A stretch of 61,709 nt of DNA from an uncultured Lacinutrix sp. (GTDB taxonomy: Bacteria; Bacteroidota; Bacteroidia; Flavobacteriales; Flavobacteriaceae): NCBI RefSeq assembly GCF_947500325.1, contig NZ_CANMRQ010000021.1, forward strand, positions 1-61,709, read 5' to 3'. Position numbers and translations under genes: made by a program. The stretch's first letter is position 1. Every line of letters starts with the position of its first letter. The notes beneath the pieces were generated by a model. The model searched no databases and was not told the origin of the DNA. It was given only the letters and a program-made list of their open reading frames with translations. Below are positions 54,119 through 61,709 of the stretch, piece after piece.

Positions 54119-54523
54119 ATGGAAGACAAAAAAGTAACACCAAGAGGCGCATATCCACATACAAAAAGAGTAGGTGATTTTATTTTCGTTTCAGGAACTA
54201 GTTCTCGTAGGCCAGACAATACAATTGCAGGTGTAGATATTATAGATGAAATGGGAACCAAACGGTTAGATGCTTATGTTCAAACTCAGGAAGTTATAAA
54301 AAATATAGAACGCAATTTAGCCAAAGAAGGCGCTAGTTTGAAAGATGTTGTAGATGTCACTTCTTTTTTAGTTAATATGAATGATTTTGCAGGTTATAAC
54401 AAAGCTTATGCAGAGTTTTTTGAAAAGGAAACAGGTCCAACCAGAACAACTGTAGCTGTTCACCAATTACCACATCCAGATTTGGTAGTGGAGATTAAGG
54501 TGATGGCTTATAAAAAGTTATAG
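54119..54523 (+). CDS. RidA-family protein, probable 2-aminomuconate deaminase
   Basis: The product has 134 residues of the YjgF/RidA fold: [70 protein letters not shown]. The SSRRPDNT segment and its position after kmo match the deaminase subgroup of 2-nitrobenzoate/aminomuconate pathways rather than general RidA. It would convert 2-aminomuconate to 4-oxalocrotonate. Specific activity is inferred from context. Confidence 0.85.
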   Translation: MEDKKVTPRGAYPHTKRVGDFIFVSGTSSRRPDNTIAGVDIIDEMGTKRLDAYVQTQEVIKNIERNLAKEGASLKDVVDVTSFLVNMNDFAGYNKAYAEFFEKETGPTRTTVAVHQLPHPDLVVEIKVMAYKKL

Positions 54524-54527
54524 TAAG

Positions 54528-55124
54528 ATGAAAAGAATACTCTTTGCTTTTTTGTTATTAGCTTCTTTTAATTCTTTTTCTCAAGAGATAATAAATGTTG
54601 TTAATTCAGGATTTACATTTGATTTGACTAAAATAAAAAATCTAGAGGTTTCAAAAATTAGTAGGATTGATATTTATAAAAAAGATGTTTTTTTACAAAC
54701 AATTATACCTGATGATAATAGTTTTTTTTCAATAATAAATAATCAATCCATACTTGAAGTTAAAGATTTAAATTTTGATAATCATATTGATATTAGAATT
54801 ATAAAAAGTATTCCTTTTGATAAAATATCTTACCTAAGTTGGATATATAATCATGAAAAAGAAACTTTTGAAAGGAATAAAGAATATGATAAAATCACTT
54901 TTCCAAAGTTTGACATAAAAAAAAAGGAAATAACTTCTGTTTCATATGGTTATCTAAGAGATATAGATAAAAATGTATATAAAGTAGAGAATAGTAAGCT
55001 GATTTTGATTGAAAGATATCTCGAAAAAATTATTAAACCAGGTAAAAAAAGTTTTAAGAACTGGAAATTGATTGATGGAGAATTCAAACTAATAAAAGAA
55101 GGTGTTATTCCTTCATATCCTTAA
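54528..55124 (+). CDS. Hypothetical exported protein inserted in the kynurenine cluster
   Basis: The product has 198 residues. A signal peptide (to about FNSFSQ) is followed by a Lys/Ile/Asp-rich, beta-rich mature part (LEVKDLNFDNHIDIRIIKSIP, YLSWIYNHEKETFERN, VYKVENSKLILIERYLEK). The pattern of an N-terminal exported fold with NFDNHIDIRI resembles XAC2610-like and VCBS-repeat-like protein fragments, but I do not recognise a family. Gaps are 4 bp to the RidA gene and 5 bp to the dehydrogenase, so it is co-transcribed. It has no obvious role in tryptophan catabolism. Confidence 0.75.
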   Translation: MKRILFAFLLLASFNSFSQEIINVVNSGFTFDLTKIKNLEVSKISRIDIYKKDVFLQTIIPDDNSFFSIINNQSILEVKDLNFDNHIDIRIIKSIPFDKISYLSWIYNHEKETFERNKEYDKITFPKFDIKKKEITSVSYGYLRDIDKNVYKVENSKLILIERYLEKIIKPGKKSFKNWKLIDGEFKLIKEGVIPSYP

Positions 55125-55129
55125 TTAAT

Positions 55130-56569
55130 ATGAATATCCAAAACTACATAAACGGTAAATTCCATAATCCAATAGAAAATAATTGGATAGATAATTATTG
55201 TCCAGCAAATGGAGAAGTATATGGGCAGATTCCTAATTCAGGTAAAGCTGATGTAGAAAATGCTTATATAGCTGCAAGAGCAACATTTCCTGTATGGTCT
55301 CAAACTACATTAGAAGAACGTAGTCGTATTCTTATTAAGATTTCCGAATTATTAGAAGCTAATTTACAGCGATTTGCAGAAGCAGAAAGTAAAGATAATG
55401 GTAAACCTGTAAGCTTAGCAAAAGCAGTCGATATACCTAGAGCAGCAAGTAATTTTAGGTTCTTTGGTAATGCTATAACTCAGTTCGCAAGTGAAAGTCA
55501 TGAAAGTGTTGGGCAGAAAGCAGTAAATTATACATTACGCCAACCCATTGGAGTTGTAGGTTGTATTTCACCATGGAATTTGCCATTATATTTATTCACT
55601 TGGAAAATTGCTCCAGCTATAGCTGCAGGTAATTGTGTAGTAGCTAAACCTAGCGAAGTAACACCAATGACTGCATATTTATTAGGAGAAATATGTAATG
55701 AAGCCGGTTTGCCAAAAGGTGTTTTAAATATTGTTCATGGACTTGGAGGTTCAACAGGCCAAGCAATTGTAGAGCATCCAGATATTAAGGCTATTTCATT
55801 TACTGGAGGTACAGCAACAGGAGCACATATAGCTAAAGTAGCAGCGCCAATGTTTAAAAAACTATCTTTAGAATTAGGAGGGAAAAATCCAAACATCATT
55901 TTTGCAGATTGCGATTATGATACTATGTTAGACACAACGGTAAGATCATCATTTGCAAACCAAGGTCAAATATGTCTTTGTGGAAGTCGCATTTTTGTAG
56001 AAGAAAAAATATACGAGCAGTTTAAAACAGATTTTGTAACTCGAGTAAAAGAATTAAAAGTTGGTCATCCATCAGAAAATGACACCAACATTGGAGCATT
56101 GGTATCCAAACCACATATAGAAAAAGTAAAAGAATATATAGATATTGCCAAAACTGAAAACGGGACAATCCTTTGTGGAGGAAACGAAGTAACAGTAGAA
56201 AGTTATGAAAATGGTTACTATTTAGAACCTACTGTTATAGAAGTGCCAAATGATGAATGTAGAGTAAATCAAGAAGAAATTTTTGGACCTGTAGTTACTA
56301 TCATGCCTTTTAAAACAGAGGATGAGGTGTTACAAATGGCAAATAAAGTGAAGTACGGTTTATCTGCTACACTTTGGACAAATAACTTAAAACGTACTAT
56401 GCGATTAAGTAATCAATTACAAGCAGGTATTGTTTGGGTAAATACATGGATGATGCGAGATTTGCGAACACCTTTTGGAGGTGTTAAAGCTAGTGGAGTT
56501 GGTCGTGAAGGCGGTTTTGAAGCGTTAAGGTTTTTTACTGAAGCTAAAAATGTGTGTATTAAATATTAA
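55130..56569 (+). CDS. Aldehyde dehydrogenase, probable 2-aminomuconate 6-semialdehyde dehydrogenase
   Basis: The product has 479 residues. It is an NAD-dependent ALDH: GCISPWNLPLYLFTWKIAPA, AKPSEVTP, ISFTGGTATG, the general-base Glu in LELGGKNPN, catalytic Cys region NQGQICLCGSR, and EEIFGPVVTIMPF. In the cluster context it should oxidise 2-aminomuconate semialdehyde to 2-aminomuconate, the step between the ACMS decarboxylase and the RidA-type deaminase. The hydroxymuconic semialdehyde dehydrogenase subfamily is an alternative by sequence. Confidence 0.92.
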   Translation: MNIQNYINGKFHNPIENNWIDNYCPANGEVYGQIPNSGKADVENAYIAARATFPVWSQTTLEERSRILIKISELLEANLQRFAEAESKDNGKPVSLAKAVDIPRAASNFRFFGNAITQFASESHESVGQKAVNYTLRQPIGVVGCISPWNLPLYLFTWKIAPAIAAGNCVVAKPSEVTPMTAYLLGEICNEAGLPKGVLNIVHGLGGSTGQAIVEHPDIKAISFTGGTATGAHIAKVAAPMFKKLSLELGGKNPNIIFADCDYDTMLDTTVRSSFANQGQICLCGSRIFVEEKIYEQFKTDFVTRVKELKVGHPSENDTNIGALVSKPHIEKVKEYIDIAKTENGTILCGGNEVTVESYENGYYLEPTVIEVPNDECRVNQEEIFGPVVTIMPFKTEDEVLQMANKVKYGLSATLWTNNLKRTMRLSNQLQAGIVWVNTWMMRDLRTPFGGVKASGVGREGGFEALRFFTEAKNVCIKY

Positions 56570-56572
56570 AGA

Positions 56573-57013
56573 ATGATAGAAATAAGTAAAGGCATTTATT
56601 TTTCTTCAAAAAGAGAAGATATGGACTTTAAAATGATCTATTGTTTTATAAAAGACTCTTATTGGGGTGCATTACGTACGGAAGAAGAGCAGAAAACAGC
56701 AATGGATAACACAATTAATTTTGGGTTATTTCATGATAAAAAACAAATAGCTTATGCCCGCGTAATGACCGATAAAATATTTTTCGCCTATTTACTTGAT
56801 GTATTGGTGATTAAAGAGTATCAGGGACAAGGTTTTTCTAAAGTGTTAATGAGGGAGATTTTAAATTTTCCTGAATTAAAAAATATAGATAAATGGATGT
56901 TGGCAACAAAAGATGCACATGGATTATATGAGAAATATGGATTTACAAGTATTGCAAGTCCTGAGAAGTTAATGGAAAAACTAAACGAACGCGCTAAGAA
57001 AATATATAAATAA
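56573..57013 (+). CDS. GNAT-family N-acetyltransferase
   Basis: The product has 146 residues. GNAT fold with the acetyl-CoA loop region VIKEYQGQGFSKVLM and C-terminal DAHGLYEKYGFTSI. Position between the dehydrogenase (3-bp gap) and the SDR gene (1-bp gap) places it in the operon. The substrate is unknown: an amine intermediate is possible, but it may be a passenger. Confidence 0.9.
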   Translation: MIEISKGIYFSSKREDMDFKMIYCFIKDSYWGALRTEEEQKTAMDNTINFGLFHDKKQIAYARVMTDKIFFAYLLDVLVIKEYQGQGFSKVLMREILNFPELKNIDKWMLATKDAHGLYEKYGFTSIASPEKLMEKLNERAKKIYK

Positions 57014-57014
57014 A

Positions 57015-57797
57015 ATGAATTTAAATTTAAATAATAAAAACGCATTAGTCTGCGGAAGTACACAAGGAATAGGTAAAGCTACAGCATTGATTTTAGCTGA
57101 AGAAGGAGCAAATGTAACTTTAATTGCTAGAAATGAAGAGAAACTAAAAGCTGTTTTAGAAGAATTGCCAGGACATAGAAATCACAATTATATTGTAGCA
57201 GATTTTTCTAATCCAGAAGATTTAAAAATAAAAGTACAAGACTATATTTCAAAGCATAATGGATTTCATATCCTTGTTAATAATACAGGTGGGCCAAAAG
57301 GCGGACCAGTATTTTCAGCTGAGGTAAATGAATTTGAAAATGCTTTTACGCAACATTTAAAATGCAATCACGTACTTGCGCAAGCTGTTGTTCCATTTAT
57401 GAAAGATGAAAATTATGGACGTATTGTAAATGTAATTTCTACTTCTGTTAAGCAACCTTTAGATGGATTAGGCGTAAGTAATACTATTCGTGGAGCTGTT
57501 GCTAATTGGAGTAAAACATTAGCTAATGAATTAGGGAGTTATGGTATTACAGTAAATAATGTATTACCTGGAGCGACAGGAACAGAGCGTTTAAGTGAAA
57601 TTATTAAAAACAAATCGGCTAAAACAGGTGTAACTGTTGAAGATGCTAGTAATGCAATGAAGAATGCTGTACCTGCAAAACGTTTTGCTAAACCTCAAGA
57701 AATAGCTAATGCAATTACTTTTTTAGCAAGTGAAGCAGCAAGTTATATTAATGGAATTAACTTACCTGTTGATGGTGGTAGAACAAAATCTTTGTAA
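57015..57797 (+). CDS. SDR-fold protein lacking the canonical catalytic Tyr-Lys
   Basis: The product has 260 residues. The Rossmann start NALVCGSTQGIGKATALIL and the C-terminal ASYINGINLPVDGGRTKSL are of the BKR-like SDR type. The usual NNAG reads NNTGGPKGG, and the YxxxK site reads SNTIR (within GLGVSNTIRGAVANW), so Tyr is replaced by Ser and Lys by Arg. Similar non-canonical SDRs are a known BKR-like subgroup. It may use another chemistry in the pathway or be a non-catalytic protein. Confidence 0.9.
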   Translation: MNLNLNNKNALVCGSTQGIGKATALILAEEGANVTLIARNEEKLKAVLEELPGHRNHNYIVADFSNPEDLKIKVQDYISKHNGFHILVNNTGGPKGGPVFSAEVNEFENAFTQHLKCNHVLAQAVVPFMKDENYGRIVNVISTSVKQPLDGLGVSNTIRGAVANWSKTLANELGSYGITVNNVLPGATGTERLSEIIKNKSAKTGVTVEDASNAMKNAVPAKRFAKPQEIANAITFLASEAASYINGINLPVDGGRTKSL

Positions 57798-57891
57798 CTT
57801 TATAACAGGATGTTATCCTTGGTTAATTTGATGTAAAAACAATTATAATAAATAGATTTCTACTTATGGTGGAATGATAAAAACTAATACA

Positions 57892-58425
57892 ATGAGCAAC
57901 TTAGTATCTCCTTTAAATTTTAAAGATTGGATTGATGAAAATAGACATCTTTTAAAACCACCAGTTGGTAATAAATGTGTATGGAAGGATGGCGATTTTA
58001 TTGTTATGGTTGTTGGAGGACCTAATGCCAGAAAAGATTATCATTATAACGAAACTCCAGAGTTTTTTTATCAAATAGAAGGAGACATAGTCTTAAAAAT
58101 TATAGATAAAGGCACACCTAAAGATGTTCATATTAAAGAAGGAGATATTTATTTGCTTCCACCTAAAGTACCGCATTCTCCTCAACGAGGAGCTAATACT
58201 GTGGGTTTAGTAATAGAATATAAAAGACCAGAAGGTATGCGAGATGCATTACTTTGGTTTTGTGAAAATTGCGTGACTAAATTATATGAAGAAGATTTTA
58301 CTGTAGAAAATATTGAAACAGATATGCCTAAAATCTTTGATAAATATTATGGGGATAAAGATAAGCGTAGTTGTCCTAACTGTGGAGAAGTAATGCAACC
58401 TCCAACAAAAGTAAAAATCGATTAA
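57892..58425 (+). CDS. nbaC: 3-Hydroxyanthranilate 3,4-dioxygenase
   Basis: The product has 177 residues from the preferred ATG at 57892 (MSNLVSPLNFKDWI; an in-frame ATG at 57874 is also possible). It is a cupin with iron ligands in DYHYNETPEFFYQIEGD and PHSPQRG, and a C-terminal rubredoxin-like CxxC pair (FCENCVTKL, SCPNCGEVM) typical of the bacterial enzyme. It opens the ring of 3-hydroxyanthranilate to 2-amino-3-carboxymuconate semialdehyde. Confidence 0.96.
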   Translation: MSNLVSPLNFKDWIDENRHLLKPPVGNKCVWKDGDFIVMVVGGPNARKDYHYNETPEFFYQIEGDIVLKIIDKGTPKDVHIKEGDIYLLPPKVPHSPQRGANTVGLVIEYKRPEGMRDALLWFCENCVTKLYEEDFTVENIETDMPKIFDKYYGDKDKRSCPNCGEVMQPPTKVKID

Positions 58426-58464
58426 ATAAAACCTTAAAGATTCCTGACCTCTCAGGACATAATT

Positions 58465-59547
58465 ATGAAACGTAAACTTAGAATTAACGGTCACTCTCAT
58501 TTATTGCCTTACCCTGAAGAGATTCCTCAATTTATGCAAGATAAAGGTATTTTTTGGGTGGATAAAGATCGAAAATTCATGCTTCAAAAAGATTGGAGTC
58601 GTCCAGTAACAGATTCTAGTTTCTTCTTAGATGAAAAACTAGAGTGGATGGATCGTAATAAAATAGATCATGCTGTAGTATTAAATTTATCTCAATTATA
58701 CGGTAATGGTTTGCGTGTTGAGGAAATGAAACAGGCTTTACGTTTTCAAAATGATTTTAATGCTAAAGTACAGCATGAAAACCCTAGTAAATTTACTTGT
58801 GGTTTTGTAGTGCATCCTGGCTTTGTTCGTGGTGCGTGTTGGGAAATTGAGCGATGTGTTGAAGAACTGGGAATGCAATTATTATGTTTGCCAACACATT
58901 ATATGGATACAATTGGTACATGGCGTTGTATTTTTGATGAAGAAAATGAACCTATTTTCGAGTTAGCAAATAAATATAATTTAGCTGTGGAAGTGCATCC
59001 TTATGATGGAGAGAAATTTATAAAATTAGAAAACACCTCTTGGCGCTTTCATCTTATTTGGATGCTAGCACAATGTGCAGATGCGTATCATTTTTTAACA
59101 TTAAATGGTTATGCAGATAAATATCCTAATATGCGTACCTGTTTTGCTCACGGAGGACAATTAGCGCAAATAAATCTAGGAAGGCGTATTCAAGGTTTTG
59201 ATGGTAGACCAGATTTATTTGAAGGCAAAAGTCATCCTAGAAAAGCGGTAGGGCACAAGAATATCTTTTTCGATACATTAGTGCATGATACTGGAGGTTT
59301 AGAGTTGCTTATTAAAAATCAAGGGTCAAAGCAAGTATTAATGGGACTAGACGATCCTTATCCTTTAGGTGAAATGGAAAGTGAGAAACAATCATCTTAC
59401 CCTGGTAAAATATTAGATTTAGCTATAGAACGTAATATTATTAATGAGGTTGAGCGTGATGCTATTTGGGAAGATAATGTGATACAGTGGTTATGTGGAG
59501 ACGATGAAACTGCTAAACAAAAATTGATTGATAGAATATTAGGTTAA
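58465..59547 (+). CDS. nbaD: Amidohydrolase, 2-amino-3-carboxymuconate-6-semialdehyde decarboxylase (ACMSD)
   Basis: The product has 360 residues. Metal-dependent decarboxylase of the amidohydrolase superfamily: the N-terminal GHSHLLPYPEE (HxH zinc ligands), CGFVVHPG, LAVEVHPYDG, CFAHGGQLAQINLGRR, and GLDDPYPLGE with the late Asp ligand. It converts the dioxygenase product to 2-aminomuconate semialdehyde, committing flux to complete oxidation rather than quinolinate. It follows the dioxygenase gene after 39 bp containing a small TCCTGA/TCAGGA hairpin (58442-58457). Confidence 0.95.
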   Translation: MKRKLRINGHSHLLPYPEEIPQFMQDKGIFWVDKDRKFMLQKDWSRPVTDSSFFLDEKLEWMDRNKIDHAVVLNLSQLYGNGLRVEEMKQALRFQNDFNAKVQHENPSKFTCGFVVHPGFVRGACWEIERCVEELGMQLLCLPTHYMDTIGTWRCIFDEENEPIFELANKYNLAVEVHPYDGEKFIKLENTSWRFHLIWMLAQCADAYHFLTLNGYADKYPNMRTCFAHGGQLAQINLGRRIQGFDGRPDLFEGKSHPRKAVGHKNIFFDTLVHDTGGLELLIKNQGSKQVLMGLDDPYPLGEMESEKQSSYPGKILDLAIERNIINEVERDAIWEDNVIQWLCGDDETAKQKLIDRILG

Positions 59548-59586
59548 TTTGTCTATCTTAGTTATCTAACTCAAACCATTTTAATT

Positions 59587-59799
59587 ATGAAAAGAATAGG
59601 AGGATACATTGCTCTATTTGGTATACTGGCTATAGTTTTGCCTTTTTTTAACTTGCAACTTAGGCTTTTAGGCTGGATAGATAACTGGGGAGAAGCAGTG
59701 TCTTGGGCTATAAAAATTGGTTTAATTGTTATCGGTGCTGCTTTATTTTTTATGAGTAAAAAAGAAGTAGAAGAAACTCAGGAAATAGAAGAAAATTAA
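59587..59799 (+). CDS. Small two-helix membrane protein
   Basis: The product has 70 residues. Two hydrophobic segments (about 6-26 and 42-58, IGGYIALFGILAIVLPFF and AIKIGLIVIGAALFFM) flank a short loop, with an acidic tail (EVEETQEIEEN). No family function is known. It lies 39 bp after the ACMSD gene and is probably an independent or trailing gene of the operon. Confidence 0.75.
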   Translation: MKRIGGYIALFGILAIVLPFFNLQLRLLGWIDNWGEAVSWAIKIGLIVIGAALFFMSKKEVEETQEIEEN

Positions 59800-59821
59800 T
59801 AATATAAAAAAAAATAGTAAG

Positions 59822-59852
59822 CCTCATAATGTACCTATTATGAGGTTTTTTT
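59822..59852 (+). terminator. Terminator after the small membrane protein gene
   Basis: CCTCATAAT (59822-59830) pairs with ATTATGAGG (59837-59845), followed by seven T. It is the first clear terminator downstream of kynU. Confidence 0.85.
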
Positions 59853-59855
59853 GTT

Positions 59856-60497
59856 ATGCATTTTATACCAGAAAAATTAGACGATTATGTTGTGGCTCAT
59901 TCTGAAAGTGAACCAGAATTACTACAGCAGTTAACACGAGAAACATTTCAAAAAATACTACAGCCACGTATGTCTAGCGGTCCATATCAAGGTCGTGTTT
60001 TGAGTATGATTTCGAAATTAATAAATCCAAAAAATATATTAGAAATAGGAACTTTTACGGGATATTCAACATTGTGTTTAGCTGAAGGTTTAAAATCTAA
60101 TGGTACAGTTGATACTATAGATGTCAATGAAGAATTATATGATTTTCAGCGTAAATTTTTTGATAAATCTGAATACGGCAAACAAATAGTTCAACATTTA
60201 GGAAACGCTTTAAATATTATTCCAACACTTGAAAAAAACTTTGACTTAGTGTTTATTGATGCAGATAAAGATAATTACATAAATTATTTTCATCTAATTA
60301 TCGATAAAATGAATGAAGGAGCTATCATCTTATCTGATAATGTTTTGTGGAGTGGAAAAGTTATACAAACATTAGATCCTAAAGATAAAATGACAAAAGC
60401 TGTTTTAGAATATAATACGCTTTTAAAAGAAGATAATAGAGTTGAAACTGTAGTTTTGCCCATTCGTGATGGCTTGACTATTAGTAGAAAACTGTAA
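59856..60497 (+). CDS. O-methyltransferase (Methyltransf_3 family)
   Basis: The product has 213 residues. SAM-dependent, cation-type O-methyltransferase family: LEIGTFTGYSTLCLAEGL (motif I), TIDVNEELYDFQ, FIDADKDNYINYFHLI and LSDNVLWSGKVI. Substrate unknown, possibly catechol-like. The ATG lies only a few bases after a terminator, so the promoter must lie upstream within it or transcription reads through. Confidence 0.92.
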   Translation: MHFIPEKLDDYVVAHSESEPELLQQLTRETFQKILQPRMSSGPYQGRVLSMISKLINPKNILEIGTFTGYSTLCLAEGLKSNGTVDTIDVNEELYDFQRKFFDKSEYGKQIVQHLGNALNIIPTLEKNFDLVFIDADKDNYINYFHLIIDKMNEGAIILSDNVLWSGKVIQTLDPKDKMTKAVLEYNTLLKEDNRVETVVLPIRDGLTISRKL

Positions 60498-60561
60498 ATT
60501 TAGATAATGTAGTGAAAGTGATTGCTTAAATGTATTATTGTAAATCAAAAAAATAGAGCTT

Positions 60562-61071
60562 ATGAAAAAAATTATAACAGTTTTATTATGCTTAATTGCT
60601 ATAAGTAATCTTAATGCTCAAGAAAAATATAGGGTTGATAATCATAATCTTAAATGGTATGTGGATTATGATGTTGCAAGAGAAATTAGCTTGAAAGAAA
60701 AAAAACTAACACTACTTTATTTTACAGGATCAGATTGGTGTGGAGCATGTAAACTCTTAGAAGATAATTATTTTGCAAAAAAGGAATTTAAAAAATTGTC
60801 TAAATATTTTACTCTATGCGAAATGGATTTTCCTAAAAAGACTTTTGATAAAGAGTATGTGAAAAAACATTTTGAAAAATTTAAAAGAAAATTTGAGATT
60901 AGCGATAAACTGAAAGCAAAATCGTATCCAACAATCATTATTTTAGATAAAAATGAAAATGTTTTAGGTAGGGTTGTAGGGTATTTAGGAAAAGATACTC
61001 CTAAAAAAGTAACAAATTTAATAAAAGCAATTATAGATACTAAAACTGTTAATGGAAATTTTAGAAATTAA
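60562..61071 (+). CDS. Exported thioredoxin-family protein
   Basis: The product has 169 residues. A signal peptide (to about SNLNAQ) is followed by a thioredoxin fold with the redox motif GSDWCGACKLLEDNYF, YPTIIILDKNENVLGR and a long Lys-rich insert after the active site (about 80-115). It is probably a periplasmic disulfide reductase of the thioredoxin_7 type. Confidence 0.88.
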   Translation: MKKIITVLLCLIAISNLNAQEKYRVDNHNLKWYVDYDVAREISLKEKKLTLLYFTGSDWCGACKLLEDNYFAKKEFKKLSKYFTLCEMDFPKKTFDKEYVKKHFEKFKRKFEISDKLKAKSYPTIIILDKNENVLGRVVGYLGKDTPKKVTNLIKAIIDTKTVNGNFRN

Positions 61072-61160
61072 AATCAATTATTTTTTTCTTTAAACTATTA
61101 AAAGGATTCTTTTGTAAACTATAAGAAATACCTTCGTCTAAATATTCATAATACTCAATT

Positions 61161-61574
61161 ATGGAAAAGAAGTTACCGCTACCACCTTTTACTTTAGAAA
61201 CTGCAAAAATAAAAATTCAAAAAGCTGAAGATGCATGGAATTCTCAAAATCCAGAAAATATTTCTAAAGCCTATTCTATAGATAGTGAATGGAGAAATAG
61301 AGATACATTCGTTAATGGTCGTGAAGAGATCGTTTCGTTTTTAAAGAGTAAATGGAATAATGAATTAAATTATAAGCTTAAAAAAGAATACTGGGCGCAT
61401 ACCGATTATAGAATAGCTGTGAGATTTGAATATGAATATCAAAATAAAGAAGGTGATTGGTTTAGAGCTTATGGGAATGAAAATTGGCAATTTGATGAAA
61501 ACGGATTAATGGAAAAAAGATTTGCTAGTATAAATGACTTATCGATAAAAGAAATAGATAGAAAATTAAAATAA
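61161..61574 (+). CDS. DUF1348 (NTF2-like) protein
   Basis: The product has 137 residues. NTF2-like fold of the DUF1348 family: [63 protein letters not shown]. Function unknown. Monocistronic, with a terminator after it. Confidence 0.93.
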   Translation: MEKKLPLPPFTLETAKIKIQKAEDAWNSQNPENISKAYSIDSEWRNRDTFVNGREEIVSFLKSKWNNELNYKLKKEYWAHTDYRIAVRFEYEYQNKEGDWFRAYGNENWQFDENGLMEKRFASINDLSIKEIDRKLK

Positions 61575-61594
61575 TCTGCTAATATCTATTAAAA

Positions 61595-61624
61595 AAAAGC
61601 CTCTTCTTATAAGAAGAGGCTTTT
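61595..61624. terminator. Terminator after the DUF1348 gene
   Basis: A fully palindromic AAAAGCCTCTTCTTA / TAAGAAGAGGCTTTT pair at 61595-61609 and 61610-61624, able to act in both directions. Confidence 0.9.
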
Positions 61625-61634
61625 AATTTTAAAT

Positions 61635-61709
61635 TGTCCCGTCCTGAAATAAGTTGACAAAAAATCGACTTATTAATGAAAAGTAAAGAGAACAAAAGAG
61701 TTAAACGAA
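61635..61709 (+). mobile_element. Left end of a probable IS3-family insertion sequence (truncated by window end)
   Basis: TGTCCCGTCCTGAAATAAG at 61635-61653 continues with TTGACA and looks like the terminal inverted repeat of flavobacterial IS3 elements. About 40 bp in, an ORF opens that encodes a Lys/Arg-rich start typical of IS3 OrfA. The right end is outside the window, so target duplication cannot be checked. Confidence 0.55.
61676..61709 (+). CDS. Start of a probable IS3-family OrfA (3' truncated)
   Basis: The ATG at 61676 gives MKSKENKRVKR before the window ends. The basic N-terminus and the position just inside the putative terminal repeat fit OrfA of IS3-type elements, which carries a helix-turn-helix DNA-binding domain. 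Eleven residues are too few for certainty. Confidence 0.45.
   Translation, partial: MKSKENKRVKR

Overview
The window is chromosomal DNA of a low-GC marine-type Flavobacteriaceae (Bacteroidota). The evidence is several proteins with type IX secretion (T9SS) sorting domains, a PorP/SprF protein, lipoprotein-rich gene content, ECF sigma/anti-sigma pairs, TTG/GTG starts without Shine-Dalgarno sequences, TAnnTTTG promoter elements, and a bacterial kynurenine cluster. Genus cannot be fixed from the sequence. No rRNA, tRNA, CRISPR array or prophage was seen.

Layout. 1-9328: 3' part of a giant repetitive T9SS adhesin, then a PorP/SprF protein and a PorE-like OmpA protein, a surface-adhesin export/attachment set. 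9329-11006: a long intergenic stretch with a tandem array of small RNA-like units. Three carry an identical 55-nt core able to fold on itself, and each ends in its own terminator. The array leads into a LytTR regulator gene. Five copies of one promoter module (CCTTACTTnTTGTA, then TAnnTTTR 48-49 bp further on) precede the four units and the regulator gene. 11219-14202: a 51-aa lipoprotein, a TPR histidine kinase and its response regulator. 14218-16320: a YyaL/DUF255 thioredoxin-like lipoprotein.

16621-26886 looks like one stress or envelope island: a TPR anti-sigma factor and ECF sigma factor (minus strand), then, divergently, a small lipoprotein, an exported membrane-anchored TPR-CHAT (caspase-like) protease, a small Cys/Gly-rich secreted protein, a T9SS cargo protein and two tandem HEIGH-type metalloprotease lipoproteins. 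Three of these transcription units share a bipartite motif GGGTAACA-N16-AACAG with exactly conserved spacing, a candidate promoter for the adjacent ECF sigma factor.

26973-49759 is mostly core or housekeeping: valS, a DUF1573 protein, an aspartyl protease-PDZ protein, an aminotransferase, murB, an ECF sigma/RskA-type pair, aqpZ, GT2-ECF-Nramp-like overlapping genes, lipA, gap, a hybrid histidine kinase, lpxK, a Nif3-like protein, a coiled-coil protein that has lost its zinc-ribbon cysteines, msrA, a secreted N-formylglutamate-amidohydrolase-like protein and a methyltransferase. 50520-59547 is an IclR-controlled kynurenine degradation cluster (kynU, kmo, RidA-type deaminase, semialdehyde dehydrogenase, 3-hydroxyanthranilate dioxygenase, ACMS decarboxylase) with a GNAT protein, an SDR-fold protein lacking the catalytic Tyr/Lys, and an unrelated-looking secreted protein inside it. 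The last genes are small (membrane protein, O-methyltransferase, thioredoxin-like, DUF1348). The window ends in what looks like the left end of an IS3-family element.
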